Position numbers and translations under genes: made by a program. A stretch of 10,292 nucleotides of DNA from Planctomycetota bacterium (GTDB taxonomy: Bacteria; Planctomycetota; PUPC01; DSUN01): the NCBI GenBank assembly GCA_016872875.1, contig VGYW01000301.1, positions 1 to 10,292 on the forward strand. Reading direction: 5' to 3'. The notes under the pieces were generated by a model. The model had not been told where the DNA came from. It saw only the letters and a list, made by a program, of their open reading frames with translations, and searched no databases. Shown here piece after piece: positions 1 to 6,465 of this stretch. How positions within the stretch are numbered: position 1 is the stretch's first letter; each line of letters opens with the position of its first letter.

Positions 1-405
1 CGCCCCGGCCCGATGGTCATCATCTCGGCCTCCGGGATGTGCGAGGCAGGCCGCATCCTCCACCACCTCCGCAACAACATCGGCGACCCGAACAACGTGG
101 TGCTCTTCGTGGGCTTCCAGGCCGAGAGCACGCTGGGCCGCTACCTGATCGAGGGGCACGCCACCGTGCGCATCTTCGGCGAGGAGCACCGCGTGCGCGC
201 CCGCGTGGCCAAGATAAACGCCTTGAGCGCCCACGCGGACCGCGAGGAGCTGCTGGCCTACTTCAGGGCCATGCGGTCCACCCCTCAGCGCGCCTTCGTC
301 GTCCACGGCGAGCTGCCCAACTCCGAGGCCCTTGCCGCCGCGATGCGTGAGATCGGCATCCCGAACGTCCTGATCCCGCAGCCGGGGCAAACGGTCGCGG
401 TGTGA
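1..405 (+). CDS. Beta-CASP metallo-beta-lactamase ribonuclease, C-terminal part (5' end outside window)
   Basis: About 134 C-terminal residues of a CPSF73-like/beta-CASP RNA-processing nuclease; the N-terminal metallo-beta-lactamase half lies before the window. The open frame runs to base 1, and the ATG at 13 is internal because the family motif SASGM follows directly. Visible landmarks are SASGMCEAGR (beta-CASP strand and helix), FVGFQAESTLGR, LSAHAD (motif B histidine) and VHGE (motif C). Motif C has histidine rather than the valine usual in DNA-acting members, which points to an RNA substrate. Family members are cytoplasmic zinc-dependent endo/5'-exonucleases in RNA maturation or decay. 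The protein ends soon after the last motif, without the long C-terminal extension of RNase J. The stop TGA at 403-405 is followed by a terminator hairpin, so this gene ends its transcription unit. Family assignment is firm; the exact substrate is unknown. Confidence 0.9.
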   Translation, partial: RPGPMVIISASGMCEAGRILHHLRNNIGDPNNVVLFVGFQAESTLGRYLIEGHATVRIFGEEHRVRARVAKINALSAHADREELLAYFRAMRSTPQRAFVVHGELPNSEALAAAMREIGIPNVLIPQPGQTVAV

Positions 406-415
406 CCGGAACCCT

Positions 416-438
416 GGCCCGAGTCTCGGGTCCTTTTT
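416..438 (+). terminator. Probable intrinsic terminator after the beta-CASP gene
   Basis: GGCCCGA (416-422) pairs with TCGGGTC (426-432) across a 3-nt loop, giving seven pairs including one G-T wobble. A C and five T residues (434-438) follow. It starts 10 nt after the stop codon at 405, the expected place for a Rho-independent terminator. The stem is short but GC-rich. Confidence 0.6.
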
Positions 439-452
439 GGCCACTCTCTCGC

Positions 453-534
453 CCTCGTCGTCGTCGTCGAGCCGATTGGCGCTCTCCCTCATCAGAGGAT
501 TCGACGACGAGGACGACGACGACAACGACGACGA
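453..534. repeat. GTC/GAC trinucleotide tract in inverted orientation
   Basis: A CGT/TCG run (about 455-470) is followed 30 nt later by a GAC/ACG run (about 501-533). The ten bases TCGTCGTCGA at 461-470 pair perfectly with TCGACGACGA at 501-510, so a hairpin can form in the corA leader. Beyond that the register slips. No T-tract follows, so this is not an intrinsic terminator. It is probably a simple repeat; an effect on corA expression is only conceivable. Confidence 0.5.
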
Positions 535-558
535 TTGGGAAGAGCAGGGGGATGTTCC

Positions 559-1620
559 TTGAGGAAGAAGCGCTATCACCCGCCAGGCGTCCCGCCAGGA
601 ACCCTCACCCCGCTCGAGGACGCCGTCGTCCCAAAGGGCATGCACGTCATCCACTACACTGAGAACGCGGTGGAGGAGGTGGACGTTGCGCGGGCTGAGG
701 ACGTGGCTCCCTTCAGGCAGAAGCCAGGCGTCACATGGGTGAACGTGGACGGGCTTGGGGACGTGGAGTTGATCGCCGGCCTGGGCGAGGTCTTCGAGCT
801 TCATCCCCTCGCCCTCGAAGACGTGCTGAACCTCCCCCAGCGCCCGAAGGTGGACGTCTACGACAACCACCTCTACGTCGTCCTCGGCATCCTCCACTAC
901 GAGAAGGAGCTGATGAGCGAGCAGGCGAGCATGTTCGTGGGCCGCAACTTCGTGGTGACGTTTCAGGAGGACGTCGGGGACTGCCTCGACCCCATCCGCG
1001 AGCGGCTGCGGAAGGGCACGGGCAACCTGCGCCGCCTTGGCGCCGACTACCTGATGCACGCCATCCTCGACGCCATCCTCGACCACTATTTCCCCTACCT
1101 CGAGCGCCTGGGCGAGCGGGTGGAGGACCTCGAGGACCGCGTGGTGGGGAGTCCCGAGCGGGGCGCCATCGCGGAGATACACGACCTCAAGCGGCAACTG
1201 GTCTACCTCCGCCGCTGCGCCTGGCCGCTGCGGGACGCCGTGGACGCCCTCCTTCGCGGCGACAGCCCCTTCGTCAAGCCCCCCACCCGCCTCTACCTCC
1301 GCGACTGCTACGACCACGTCGTCCACATCCTCGACGTGATCCAGACTTACCGCGAAATCGCCTCAAGCCTTGTGGACGTCTACCTCTCCAGCATCAGCAA
1401 CCGCCTGAACCAGGTGATGAAGGTCCTCACGGTCATCGCCACGATCTTCATGCCCCTCACCTTTCTCGCGGGCGTCTACGGCATGAACTTCCGCCACCTC
1501 CCGGAGGTCGAGTGGCATTGGGGCTACCTCGCCTTCTGGCTCGTCATCGTCGGCATCACCCTCTTCATGCTCTGGCTCTTCCGCCGCAAGGGCTGGCTCG
1601 GCAAAGGAGATGGCCCGTGA
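559..1620 (+). CDS. corA: CorA-type magnesium/cobalt transport protein
   Basis: Pentameric inner-membrane channel of the CorA family, moving Mg2+ (and Co2+ or Ni2+) into the cytoplasm. From the chosen start the protein has 353 residues, the usual length. The N-terminal cytoplasmic alpha/beta funnel covers about residues 1-240 (GVTWVNVDGL, HPLALEDV, RPKVDVYDNHLYV). A long stalk helix follows, then TM1 at about 287-307, ending in the signature YGMNF with G308-M309-N310. TM2 spans about 321-342 and a basic tail RRKGWLGK completes the protein. GMN sits close to its position in Thermotoga CorA. I chose the TTG at 559 because AGGGGGA (546-552) lies 6 nt upstream and MRKKRYHPPGVPPGTL resembles family N-termini; a TTG at 535 would add eight atypical residues. 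The gene stands alone, with a terminator before it and a repeat element directly after it. Confidence 0.93.
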   Translation: MRKKRYHPPGVPPGTLTPLEDAVVPKGMHVIHYTENAVEEVDVARAEDVAPFRQKPGVTWVNVDGLGDVELIAGLGEVFELHPLALEDVLNLPQRPKVDVYDNHLYVVLGILHYEKELMSEQASMFVGRNFVVTFQEDVGDCLDPIRERLRKGTGNLRRLGADYLMHAILDAILDHYFPYLERLGERVEDLEDRVVGSPERGAIAEIHDLKRQLVYLRRCAWPLRDAVDALLRGDSPFVKPPTRLYLRDCYDHVVHILDVIQTYREIASSLVDVYLSSISNRLNQVMKVLTVIATIFMPLTFLAGVYGMNFRHLPEVEWHWGYLAFWLVIVGITLFMLWLFRRKGWLGKGDGP

Positions 1621-1626
1621 GCGGAG

Positions 1627-1906
1627 AGTATGGCCCCCAGTCCTAGCGAACCACTCCGGAGCCCCGATAGGGGCGTGCTATAACAGCCCAGGGCGAAGCC
1701 CTGGGGGACGGATGCGGTTTGTGGGCCAGCCCTGAAGGGGCGCACTATGCGGGCCCCGCCGCGCATCCTCCAGGCGACGGATTGTACGCCCCTACAGGGC
1801 TGAATTGGCTCGCCCAACTCTCCCAGGGCTTCGCCCTGGGCTGTTATAGTACGCTCCATTCGGAGCTTCCGAACCGAGGAGAATCACCAGGATTGGGGGC
1901 CATACT
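1627..1906. repeat. Nested inverted-repeat element with four hairpin modules (element 1)
   Basis: This 280-bp stretch fills most of the 356-bp gap between corA and the HicB-like gene, and I see no gene in it. The outer arms, 1627-1707 and 1817-1906, are inverted copies. Both begin AGTATGGCCCCCA when read inward and share ACAGCCCAGGGCGAAGCCC. Each arm has two local hairpins. The long one is CCCAGGGC/GCCCTGGG with a 3-nt loop (1687-1705 and 1822-1840). The short one is GCCCC-GATA-GGGGC (1661-1674) in the left arm; in the right arm it is GCTCC/GGAGC (1853-1866). An inner inverted pair, GCCCTGAAGGGGC (1729-1741) and GCCCCTACAGGGC (1788-1800), is a related module. One stem pair differs between the outer short hairpins and the change is compensated. 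This looks like a REP- or MITE-like dispersed element; copies elsewhere cannot be seen from here. Confidence 0.8.
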
Positions 1907-1944
1907 AGTGAACGGATCCAGGATGGCTGCCTCGCTGTCAGGTG

Positions 1945-1953
1945 TGGTATAAT
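1945..1953 (+). promoter_or_regulatory. Extended -10 promoter for the HicB-like/lyase unit
   Basis: TGG followed by TATAAT (1948-1953) is a perfect extended -10 element (TGnTATAAT). No good -35 hexamer sits 16-18 bp upstream (TGGCTG or GGCTGC), as is common for extended -10 promoters. Transcription would start near 1960, leaving a leader of about 17 nt with the ribosome binding site AAAGGAG at 1962-1968. The AT-rich hexamer stands out in GC-rich DNA. Confidence 0.65.
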
Positions 1954-1976
1954 CCCGGGCGAAAGGAGCGCCGCTG

Positions 1977-2174
1977 ATGAAGCTCTACTCGTTTCAGATT
2001 GTCATCGAGAAGGAGCCTGAAGACGAAGGCTACTTCGCCTATAGCCCGCAGCTCCACGGCTGCTTCAGCAGTGGCAAGACGATCGAGGAGACGAAGGCAA
2101 ACATCCGGCAGGCCGTCCAACAGCACATCGAGTTCCTCCGCGCCCGCAGCCAAGGGGGTTACGATGAACCTTGA
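1977..2174 (+). CDS. Solo HicB-like protein (HicB_lk_antitox fold)
   Basis: A 65-residue protein with the HicB antitoxin-like partial RNase H fold. It begins MKLYSFQIVIEKEPEDEGYFAYSPQLHGC, then SSGKTIEETKANIRQAVQQHIEFL. The pattern of hydrophobic strand, acidic turn, GYxAYxPxLxGC and ExTxxEAxxNIxxAxxxHIE-like helix is typical. HicB antitoxins neutralise the HicA mRNA interferase, but no HicA is found on either side, and the protein ends before any C-terminal helix-turn-helix or ribbon-helix-helix domain. Such solo HicB-like proteins are common and their function is mostly unknown. The start ATG is supported by AAAGGAG 8 nt upstream. The last 11 nt overlap the lyase start, which suggests translational coupling and a shared promoter. 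Confidence 0.85.
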   Translation: MKLYSFQIVIEKEPEDEGYFAYSPQLHGCFSSGKTIEETKANIRQAVQQHIEFLRARSQGGYDEP

Positions 2175-4533
2175 GTGCCTTGCGGTGCTTTTCATGCTCG
2201 CAGTCGTCGCTTCGGACGCGCTCGGCGGCGCGGCCGCCTCGCCGGAGGCGGTGAGCCAGGAGCTCGACCGCGCCCCCGCGACGGGCGAGAAGCCCTTCGC
2301 CCCGGCCGATGGTAGCGTGGCCGCCCTCAACCCGCCGGCCTTCGTGTGGGTCCCCCTCAAGAAGCGGCCCGCCAGCTATGTCCTGGGTCTCTCGCGTTCC
2401 CCTGAGTTCGCCGGCCCGTCAACCCTGGGCTTCGATGCCCCGATCAGCGTCCACACCCCAACGGAGCCGCTCGCTCCGGGCGCGTGGCACTGGCGGGTGG
2501 GCGTGCGGCTGTCCGATGGGACGATGGCCTGGGGCAAGACCCGACGCTTCTCCGTGGCAGAGAAAGCCGCCGAATGGCCCTTTCCCAGAATGGATGCTCT
2601 TGTTGCGAGAATCCCGAAGTCGCATCCCCGCCTCTTCTTCCCTGGGGCGGAGCTGGCGAAGGCGCGGCAGTTGCGCGAGGGGCCGATGAAGGACGAGTTC
2701 GCGCGCCTCCTCCGCGACGCCGAAAAATGCCTAGGCGAGCCGCTCGTGCCCGAGCCCGACTTCCTCCGCAAGACCGGCACCGAACGCGGCAACGAATACG
2801 CCGGCATCTTCCGCGCCACGAGGCCGCCGATGGACAAGATGGAGACCTGCGGGCTGGCCTACGCGCTCAGCGGCGAACGCAAGTTCGGCGAAGAGGCCAA
2901 GCGCCGACTCCTCCACTTCTTCGCCTGGGACCCCAACGGCTCGACCAGCCTCACGCACAACGACGAGCCGGCCATGTGGGTGATGCAGCGCGGCACGCGA
3001 GCCTACGACTGGGCCTACGGCCTCTTCACTCCCGAAGAGCGGGCGAAGATTGAGCCTGTGATGAAGGTCCGCTGCGAGCAGTTCGTCAAGCGCCTCACGG
3101 GCATGCCCTTCGAGAGCCGCCCCTACTCCAGCCACCCCGCCCGCGACGTGGGCTTCCTCGGCGAGGCCGCCCTCTGCTTCATCCACGAGTGGCCCGAGGC
3201 CCGCGGCTGGCTCGAATACGTCCTGAAAATCTACTGGTCGGTGTTCCCTGCCTGGGCGGGCGATGACGGCGGCTGGCAGGAGGGGCCGGGCTACTGGAGC
3301 GCCTACATGAGCTTCGCGCTCCACTTCGCCACCCCGCTCCTGAAGGCCACGGGCGAGAACATCACGCGAAAGCCCTTCTTCCACAACACCCCTTACTACA
3401 AGCTCTACACCAACCCGCCGGCGGCCCGAATGTCCCCCTTCGGCGACGGCCAGCACGGCCCCGCCGGCGCCGGCCCGCTCATGTACGCCTTCTCGACCCT
3501 GCTCCGCGACCCCTACATCCGCTGGTACGCCGAAGCCCAGAAGTCCGGGCCTGGCAGCGGCGCGATGGGCTTCGCGCTCTTCGACCCCAGCATAGAGGCC
3601 AAGCCGCCCGCTGACCTGCCGCAGGCCCGCTGCTTCCCCGGCGCCGGCCTCGTCGCCATGCACACGTCCCTCGCCGACCCGAAGAACGACGCCTGGCTCG
3701 CCATGCGCTCAAGTCCCTTCGGCTCGATCAGCCACGGCCACGCCGACCAGAATGCCTTCTGCATTGAGGCATTCGGCGAAGCGCTCGCCATCCCAAGCGG
3801 CTACTACCCCTGGTACGGCTCGCCCCACCACGAGAGCTGGACCCGCGAGACCAAGGCCAAGAACTGCATCACCATTGACGGCGGCATCGGCCAGACAAAG
3901 CGCTCCTGGGACGCCAATGGCAAGATCGCCCGCTTCGTGACGAACGACAAGTTTGACTACGCCCTCGGCGACGCCACGCCGGCCTACGGCGGTCGCCTCA
4001 CCAAGTGCCTCCGCCACGTCATCCACCTCCGCCCATCTTCCCCTCTCCCTCGGGGAGAGGGTAGGGTGAGGGCCGCAGGCGACGGCGCATTCGTCATCGT
4101 AGACGAACTCGAGGCCCCCAAGCCCGTCACCTTCGAGTGGTGGCTCCACGCCCTGGAGGAGATGAAGGTAGACGAAGCGAAGCGCGAGGTCCTCATCCGC
4201 CGGGGCGACGCACGCCTCCTCGTCAACTGGCTTCAGCCCCAGGACCTCGCCTTCGCGCAGACCGACCAGTTCACCCCGCCCCCCGAGGACAAGAAGCCCA
4301 ACCAGTGGCACCTCACGGCCTCGACGAAGGGAAAGGCACCGGCGGCGACCTTCTTCACCGTCCTTCGTCCCCACCGTGCATCCGAGGAGGGCGAACTGCC
4401 CCCTGTGGCTTGGGTCGAGAAGGATGGCGCCCGAGGCGTTGTCCTGAGCGTTGGGGGCGCAGAGCGCCGCGTCGCCCTCGCCGCCGATGTCATTCGCGTA
4501 GACGGGGCACTCGTCGCCGAGGCCGCGAAGTAG
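2164..4533 (+). CDS. Secreted DUF4962 / heparinase II/III-like polysaccharide lyase
   Basis: A 789-residue protein predicted to cleave uronate-containing polysaccharides by beta-elimination outside the cytoplasm. Residues 1-25 look like a signal peptide (hydrophobic LAVLFMLAVV, then small residues). About 45-135 is an Ig/FN3-like DUF4962 domain (LNPPAFVWVP, GAWHWRVGVRLSDG). About 150-470 is an alpha/alpha toroid (HPRLFFPGAELAKAR, RAYDWAYGLFTPEE, DDGGWQEGPGYWSAY with D367 to E373). The rest is the heparinase II/III beta-sandwich with SHGHADQNAF (H524, H526, D528) and SGYYPWYG (Y547, Y548), the region that supplies metal and catalytic residues in the family. I chose the ATG at 2164 because AAGGGGG at 2152-2158 precedes it and a signal peptide follows; a longer frame upstream only shadows the HicB-like gene. 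Residues about 624-639 come from a palindromic insert. The exact substrate cannot be read from sequence. Confidence 0.88.
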   Translation: MNLECLAVLFMLAVVASDALGGAAASPEAVSQELDRAPATGEKPFAPADGSVAALNPPAFVWVPLKKRPASYVLGLSRSPEFAGPSTLGFDAPISVHTPTEPLAPGAWHWRVGVRLSDGTMAWGKTRRFSVAEKAAEWPFPRMDALVARIPKSHPRLFFPGAELAKARQLREGPMKDEFARLLRDAEKCLGEPLVPEPDFLRKTGTERGNEYAGIFRATRPPMDKMETCGLAYALSGERKFGEEAKRRLLHFFAWDPNGSTSLTHNDEPAMWVMQRGTRAYDWAYGLFTPEERAKIEPVMKVRCEQFVKRLTGMPFESRPYSSHPARDVGFLGEAALCFIHEWPEARGWLEYVLKIYWSVFPAWAGDDGGWQEGPGYWSAYMSFALHFATPLLKATGENITRKPFFHNTPYYKLYTNPPAARMSPFGDGQHGPAGAGPLMYAFSTLLRDPYIRWYAEAQKSGPGSGAMGFALFDPSIEAKPPADLPQARCFPGAGLVAMHTSLADPKNDAWLAMRSSPFGSISHGHADQNAFCIEAFGEALAIPSGYYPWYGSPHHESWTRETKAKNCITIDGGIGQTKRSWDANGKIARFVTNDKFDYALGDATPAYGGRLTKCLRHVIHLRPSSPLPRGEGRVRAAGDGAFVIVDELEAPKPVTFEWWLHALEEMKVDEAKREVLIRRGDARLLVNWLQPQDLAFAQTDQFTPPPEDKKPNQWHLTASTKGKAPAATFFTVLRPHRASEEGELPPVAWVEKDGARGVVLSVGGAERRVALAADVIRVDGALVAEAAK
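4041..4072. repeat. Dispersed-type palindrome inserted in frame within the lyase gene
   Basis: CCCTCTCCC (4041-4049) and GGGAGAGGG (4053-4061) form a perfect 9-bp stem with loop TCG, followed by TAGGGTGAGGG (to 4072). This resembles a GAGGG-rich palindrome familiar as an intergenic repeat in many GC-rich genomes. Here it lies inside the coding sequence and is translated as part of SSPLPRGEGRVRAAG, between the normal-looking strands RHVIHLR and AFVIVDELEAPKPVTFEW. The reading frame is kept, so the insert lengthens a surface loop of the C-terminal beta-sandwich. Confidence 0.75.
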
Positions 4534-4542
4534 CGGGCGGCA

Positions 4543-4680
4543 TCAGCCGTTCGGCCCGTGCGGAGCGACGCGGCAGACTTCCTCGATGGACGTCTTGCCC
4601 CTGGCGGCCCGCTCCATCGCGTTGATGAGCATGGGCTTCATGCCGGCGGCGAGCGCGGTCTTGCTGATGACGGCAGGTTC
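4543..4680 (-). pseudogene. Remnant of a GspE/PilB-type secretion ATPase C-terminus
   Basis: Read on the minus strand, the frame ending in TGA at 4545-4543 gives ISKTALAAGMKPMLINAM, then ERAARGKTSIEEVCRVAPHG. The spacing GM...A.xG.TSIEEVxRV matches the last 40 or so residues of type II secretion/type IV pilus ATPases (compare the family pattern AxxxGMxxLxxxGxxxxxxGxTTxEEVLRV). The frame opens only at 4695, just after an in-frame stop at 4696-4698, so no Walker motifs or other ATPase parts are present. It lies between the lyase stop and the stop of the 67-residue orphan. I read it as a relic of a deleted gene. A chance match is possible because the match is short. Confidence 0.55.
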
Positions 4681-4682
4681 AG

Positions 4683-4886
4683 CTACAGATTGCCTTCAGC
4701 GTCATCCCTTGCTTGGGTTTTCGACCATCCGTAGCCGGTCGCGAGCTCTTCGCCGGTCTCGTCATCGTAGATCGTGCATTTGTACGCAATCGTGCCGGTG
4801 GACGGCCCCGGCAATAGCGCATCCAGAACGCTGACCATGCCGGCCACATCGGTATCCGTCTCTTCGTACTCGTAGCGATACCCCAT
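4683..4886 (-). CDS. Small hypothetical protein, 67 residues
   Basis: No family recognised. The ATG at 4886 is preceded 7 nt upstream by AGGAG (4898-4894), a clear ribosome binding site; an in-frame start further upstream (4949) lacks one and adds an atypical basic stretch. The protein is acidic at its N-terminus (YRYEYEETDTD) and then reads GTIAYKCTIYDDETGEELATGYGWSKTQARDDAE. That is consistent with two or three beta-strands followed by a helix, loosely like a small dsRNA-binding-type alpha/beta fold, but the likeness is too weak to name. It has no signal peptide or membrane segment. It lies 118 bp downstream of the zinc-ribbon gene on the same strand and could share its transcript. It stops directly beside the ATPase remnant. 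Confidence 0.6.
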   Translation of the reverse strand: MGYRYEYEETDTDVAGMVSVLDALLPGPSTGTIAYKCTIYDDETGEELATGYGWSKTQARDDAEGNL

Positions 4887-5004
4887 TGCCTCTCTCCTCT
4901 TCGTGTTGACCAAAGTGAACCTGCGCCATGTCAGGGTGCCAGATTGCACCAGTCGTCAGCGGCTAGGGCCAAACGGCGAGGAGGGCGTCGCCTGAACCCG
5001 GCCC

Positions 5005-6102
5005 TCACTTATCGCCGCCACCCTTCCGCTTCGGGCAACGCATGGCCAGCGCGTCAAGCTGCTCCAACAACTGCTGGAAACGCTCCTCTTCTACTAACTC
5101 CACGCGGGAGTCGCAGAACAACACGGTTCGAAGTCTGCGCACGAAGGCGATGCGGTCCCACGCGATCATGGCGTCCGGCGGCAAGTCATCGCGGAACACG
5201 CGGTCAGGGTACTTGTCGAAGCAGCTCACGTAGCTGCACTTGAGACCGTTGGGCAACTTGGGAGGGTTCTCGTCCAACGGGGAGACGAATACCGCCCTGT
5301 CCGGGACGATTCTCTTATCGAAAAGCTCGCCAAGGCCGGCCGGGTAGAAGCGGTTGCCCCCGACGCTATTCAGGTACTCCGCTACGCCCCTGGAGAGCTG
5401 GTTGAGGTTGTTCCTGTTCTCGAGGAGCTGATACTGTTGGCGTGCCGCCACAAGTTCAGGTATGGACACCTTCCAACCCGAGCCTTCCTTCACAAACCTA
5501 AACCTCTCCAGTGTTGTCTCCTCCCCGCGGTTTCTCACTTCCATGGTTGCCATTTCGCCGTCTATCCTTGGCTCGCCGAAGATCGGATCCCGGAACGTCT
5601 GCTTGACTCGACCCATGATTGCACTCCATTGTTCCTCCGACACCTGCTTCTGCGGGTCGGCTAGGCAGGCGCGCGTGTACTTGTCTAAGCAGGTCAGGAA
5701 TGCGCGCTTATCGTCCGACCTTGCGGCGCGCAACATACCTTCAAACGCCGCCTTGGGCGTCGGGTAGGCAGAGCCCCAACCGCCGGTAAAGAAGGCGAGC
5801 AGCCCAACGAGAGCGCAGGTCGCTGCAACCCCCACCCCAATCGCTACGCTAATCCAAATGCGCCGGGGTGTTCGGAGCGGGACGCCGCGGGTCCGGCCTT
5901 GGGGCAATGCCGGAGCCGGTACAACCGGGCCAACCGGCGGCGGCGGAGCCGGTGGTGGGACGGGCACTCTGGGTGTGGGTCTTGCCCCGCTGGTGGCCCC
6001 TGCCACGCTCACGGTGCCGCATTGCGAGCATCGCACTCTTCGGCCAACGAGATTGTCGGCGACTTCGTAGGAACCCCCGCACCCTGGACAGGTGTGTGTC
6101 AT
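5005..6102 (-). CDS. Membrane-anchored MJ0042-type zinc-ribbon protein with pseudopilin-like C-terminus
   Basis: 365 residues in four parts. Residues 1-35 are a zinc ribbon with C5xxC8 and C25xxC28 in the MJ0042 pattern (CPGCGGSYEVADNLVGRRVR, then CSQCG). Residues 40-70 are a Pro-rich linker. Residues 83-106 form one transmembrane helix preceded by basic residues (RTPRRIW), so the ribbon should be cytoplasmic and the rest extracytoplasmic. Residues 113-216 (TPKAAFEGMLRAARSDDKRA to GSGWKVSIPE) look like an NTF2/DUF4878-type domain. Residues 225-345 (NNLNQLSRGVAEYLNSVGG, YPAGLGELF, VLFCDSRVELVEEERFQQLL) resemble the globular part of planctomycete pseudopilin-like (DUF1559/GspG) proteins. Start ATG 6102 has GGGAGA 8 nt upstream. 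This architecture recurs in planctomycetes; the role is unknown, perhaps sensing or envelope assembly. Confidence 0.8.
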   Translation of the reverse strand: MTHTCPGCGGSYEVADNLVGRRVRCSQCGTVSVAGATSGARPTPRVPVPPPAPPPPVGPVVPAPALPQGRTRGVPLRTPRRIWISVAIGVGVAATCALVGLLAFFTGGWGSAYPTPKAAFEGMLRAARSDDKRAFLTCLDKYTRACLADPQKQVSEEQWSAIMGRVKQTFRDPIFGEPRIDGEMATMEVRNRGEETTLERFRFVKEGSGWKVSIPELVAARQQYQLLENRNNLNQLSRGVAEYLNSVGGNRFYPAGLGELFDKRIVPDRAVFVSPLDENPPKLPNGLKCSYVSCFDKYPDRVFRDDLPPDAMIAWDRIAFVRRLRTVLFCDSRVELVEEERFQQLLEQLDALAMRCPKRKGGGDK

Positions 6103-6283
6103 CGCGCGTGTCTCCCGAGCTATGCCGGCTAAGGGATCAAGCCATCCACGCCCGAAGTCAGAAGGATACGGCTATGCAGACGCACACTGCTCCCTTGCTG
6201 TCGAACCCGGCTGTCAGCCCCAAGTCAGCGCACTTGCCAGCCCTCCAGCCACCCGCAGCCAGCAAGCGTACCGCGCGCGAATA

Positions 6284-6309
6284 AGTATAGTATACCCCCC
6301 CCTTGTCAA
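6284..6309 (-). promoter_or_regulatory. Candidate sigma-70 promoter for the zinc-ribbon gene
   Basis: On the minus strand TTGACA (6309-6304) is followed by a run of eight G and two overlapping TATACT hexamers (6294-6289 and 6289-6284). The downstream hexamer leaves a 14-bp spacer, shorter than the ideal 17. The AT-rich patch is conspicuous in this GC-rich window and points at the gene starting at 6102, with a leader of about 175 nt. The sub-optimal spacing keeps the call tentative. Confidence 0.45.
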
Positions 6310-6348
6310 GCGCGATTTGCAGAAAAGCTGGCGTGAGCGGGCGCTGGT

Positions 6349-6396
6349 TCAAGGCGTGGCGAAATCGGCGCGGAAGCGCTTGAGAACGTCGTCGAG
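6349..6396 (-). repeat. Duplicated 3' end of the FGE-fold gene
   Basis: This 48-nt block repeats the last 48 nt of the neighbouring gene (6466-6513) in the same orientation, with no gap. The first 36 nt match at 33 positions and encode LDDVLKRFRADF against LDAVLKRFRADF. The next 9 nt differ (ATP against RLD), and both copies end in TGA at the same point. The copy has no start and cannot be a gene by itself. The rest of the 363-bp gap 6103-6465 holds the promoter candidate at 6284-6309 and the hairpin element at 6398-6463; I see nothing else in it. Confidence 0.8.
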
Positions 6397-6397
6397 G

Positions 6398-6463
6398 GGT
6401 AGGGTGTGCATACTTGCACACCATCCTCGTTCTCGTTCCGCGTGCAGGTATGCACGCCCTACC
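6398..6463. repeat. Paired-hairpin inverted repeat between the two gene tails (element 2)
   Basis: Two 24-nt arms (6398-6421 and 6440-6463) are inverted copies starting GGTAGGG and differing at three positions. Each arm also folds on itself. Arm one gives GTGTGCA/TGCACAC (6404-6410 with 6415-6421). Arm two gives GCGTGCA/TGCACGC (6440-6446 with 6451-6457), also with a 4-nt loop. Two of the three arm differences are the partners of one stem pair (T-A against C-G), so local pairing is conserved; the third is in the loop. The spacer 6422-6439 is CATCCTCGTTCTCGTTCC. The element ends 2 nt from the gene's stop codon on one side and 1 nt from the duplicated tail on the other. Confidence 0.8.
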
Positions 6464-6465
6464 AT

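Noticed and set aside
453..523. The GTC/GAC inverted repeat as a second terminator before corA
   Set aside because: No T-tract follows, the register slips after ten pairs, and a better terminator already lies at 416-438.
1640..1976. A search for a hicA toxin gene beside the HicB-like gene
   Set aside because: The region is occupied by the inverted-repeat element and contains no frame with a HicA-like double-stranded RNA-binding fold; the lyase lies on the other side.
2731..3663. A 310-codon open frame on the minus strand inside the lyase gene
   Set aside because: It is the mirror of GC-biased codons in the lyase. Its translation is compositionally skewed (Gly, Ala, Glu, Arg, Val) and matches no fold, while the plus strand encodes clear lyase motifs.
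4059..4068. GGGTAGGGTG shared between the lyase palindrome and element 2 (6397-6406)
   Set aside because: Ten G-rich bases are too few to claim a relation, and the stems that define the two elements are unlike each other.
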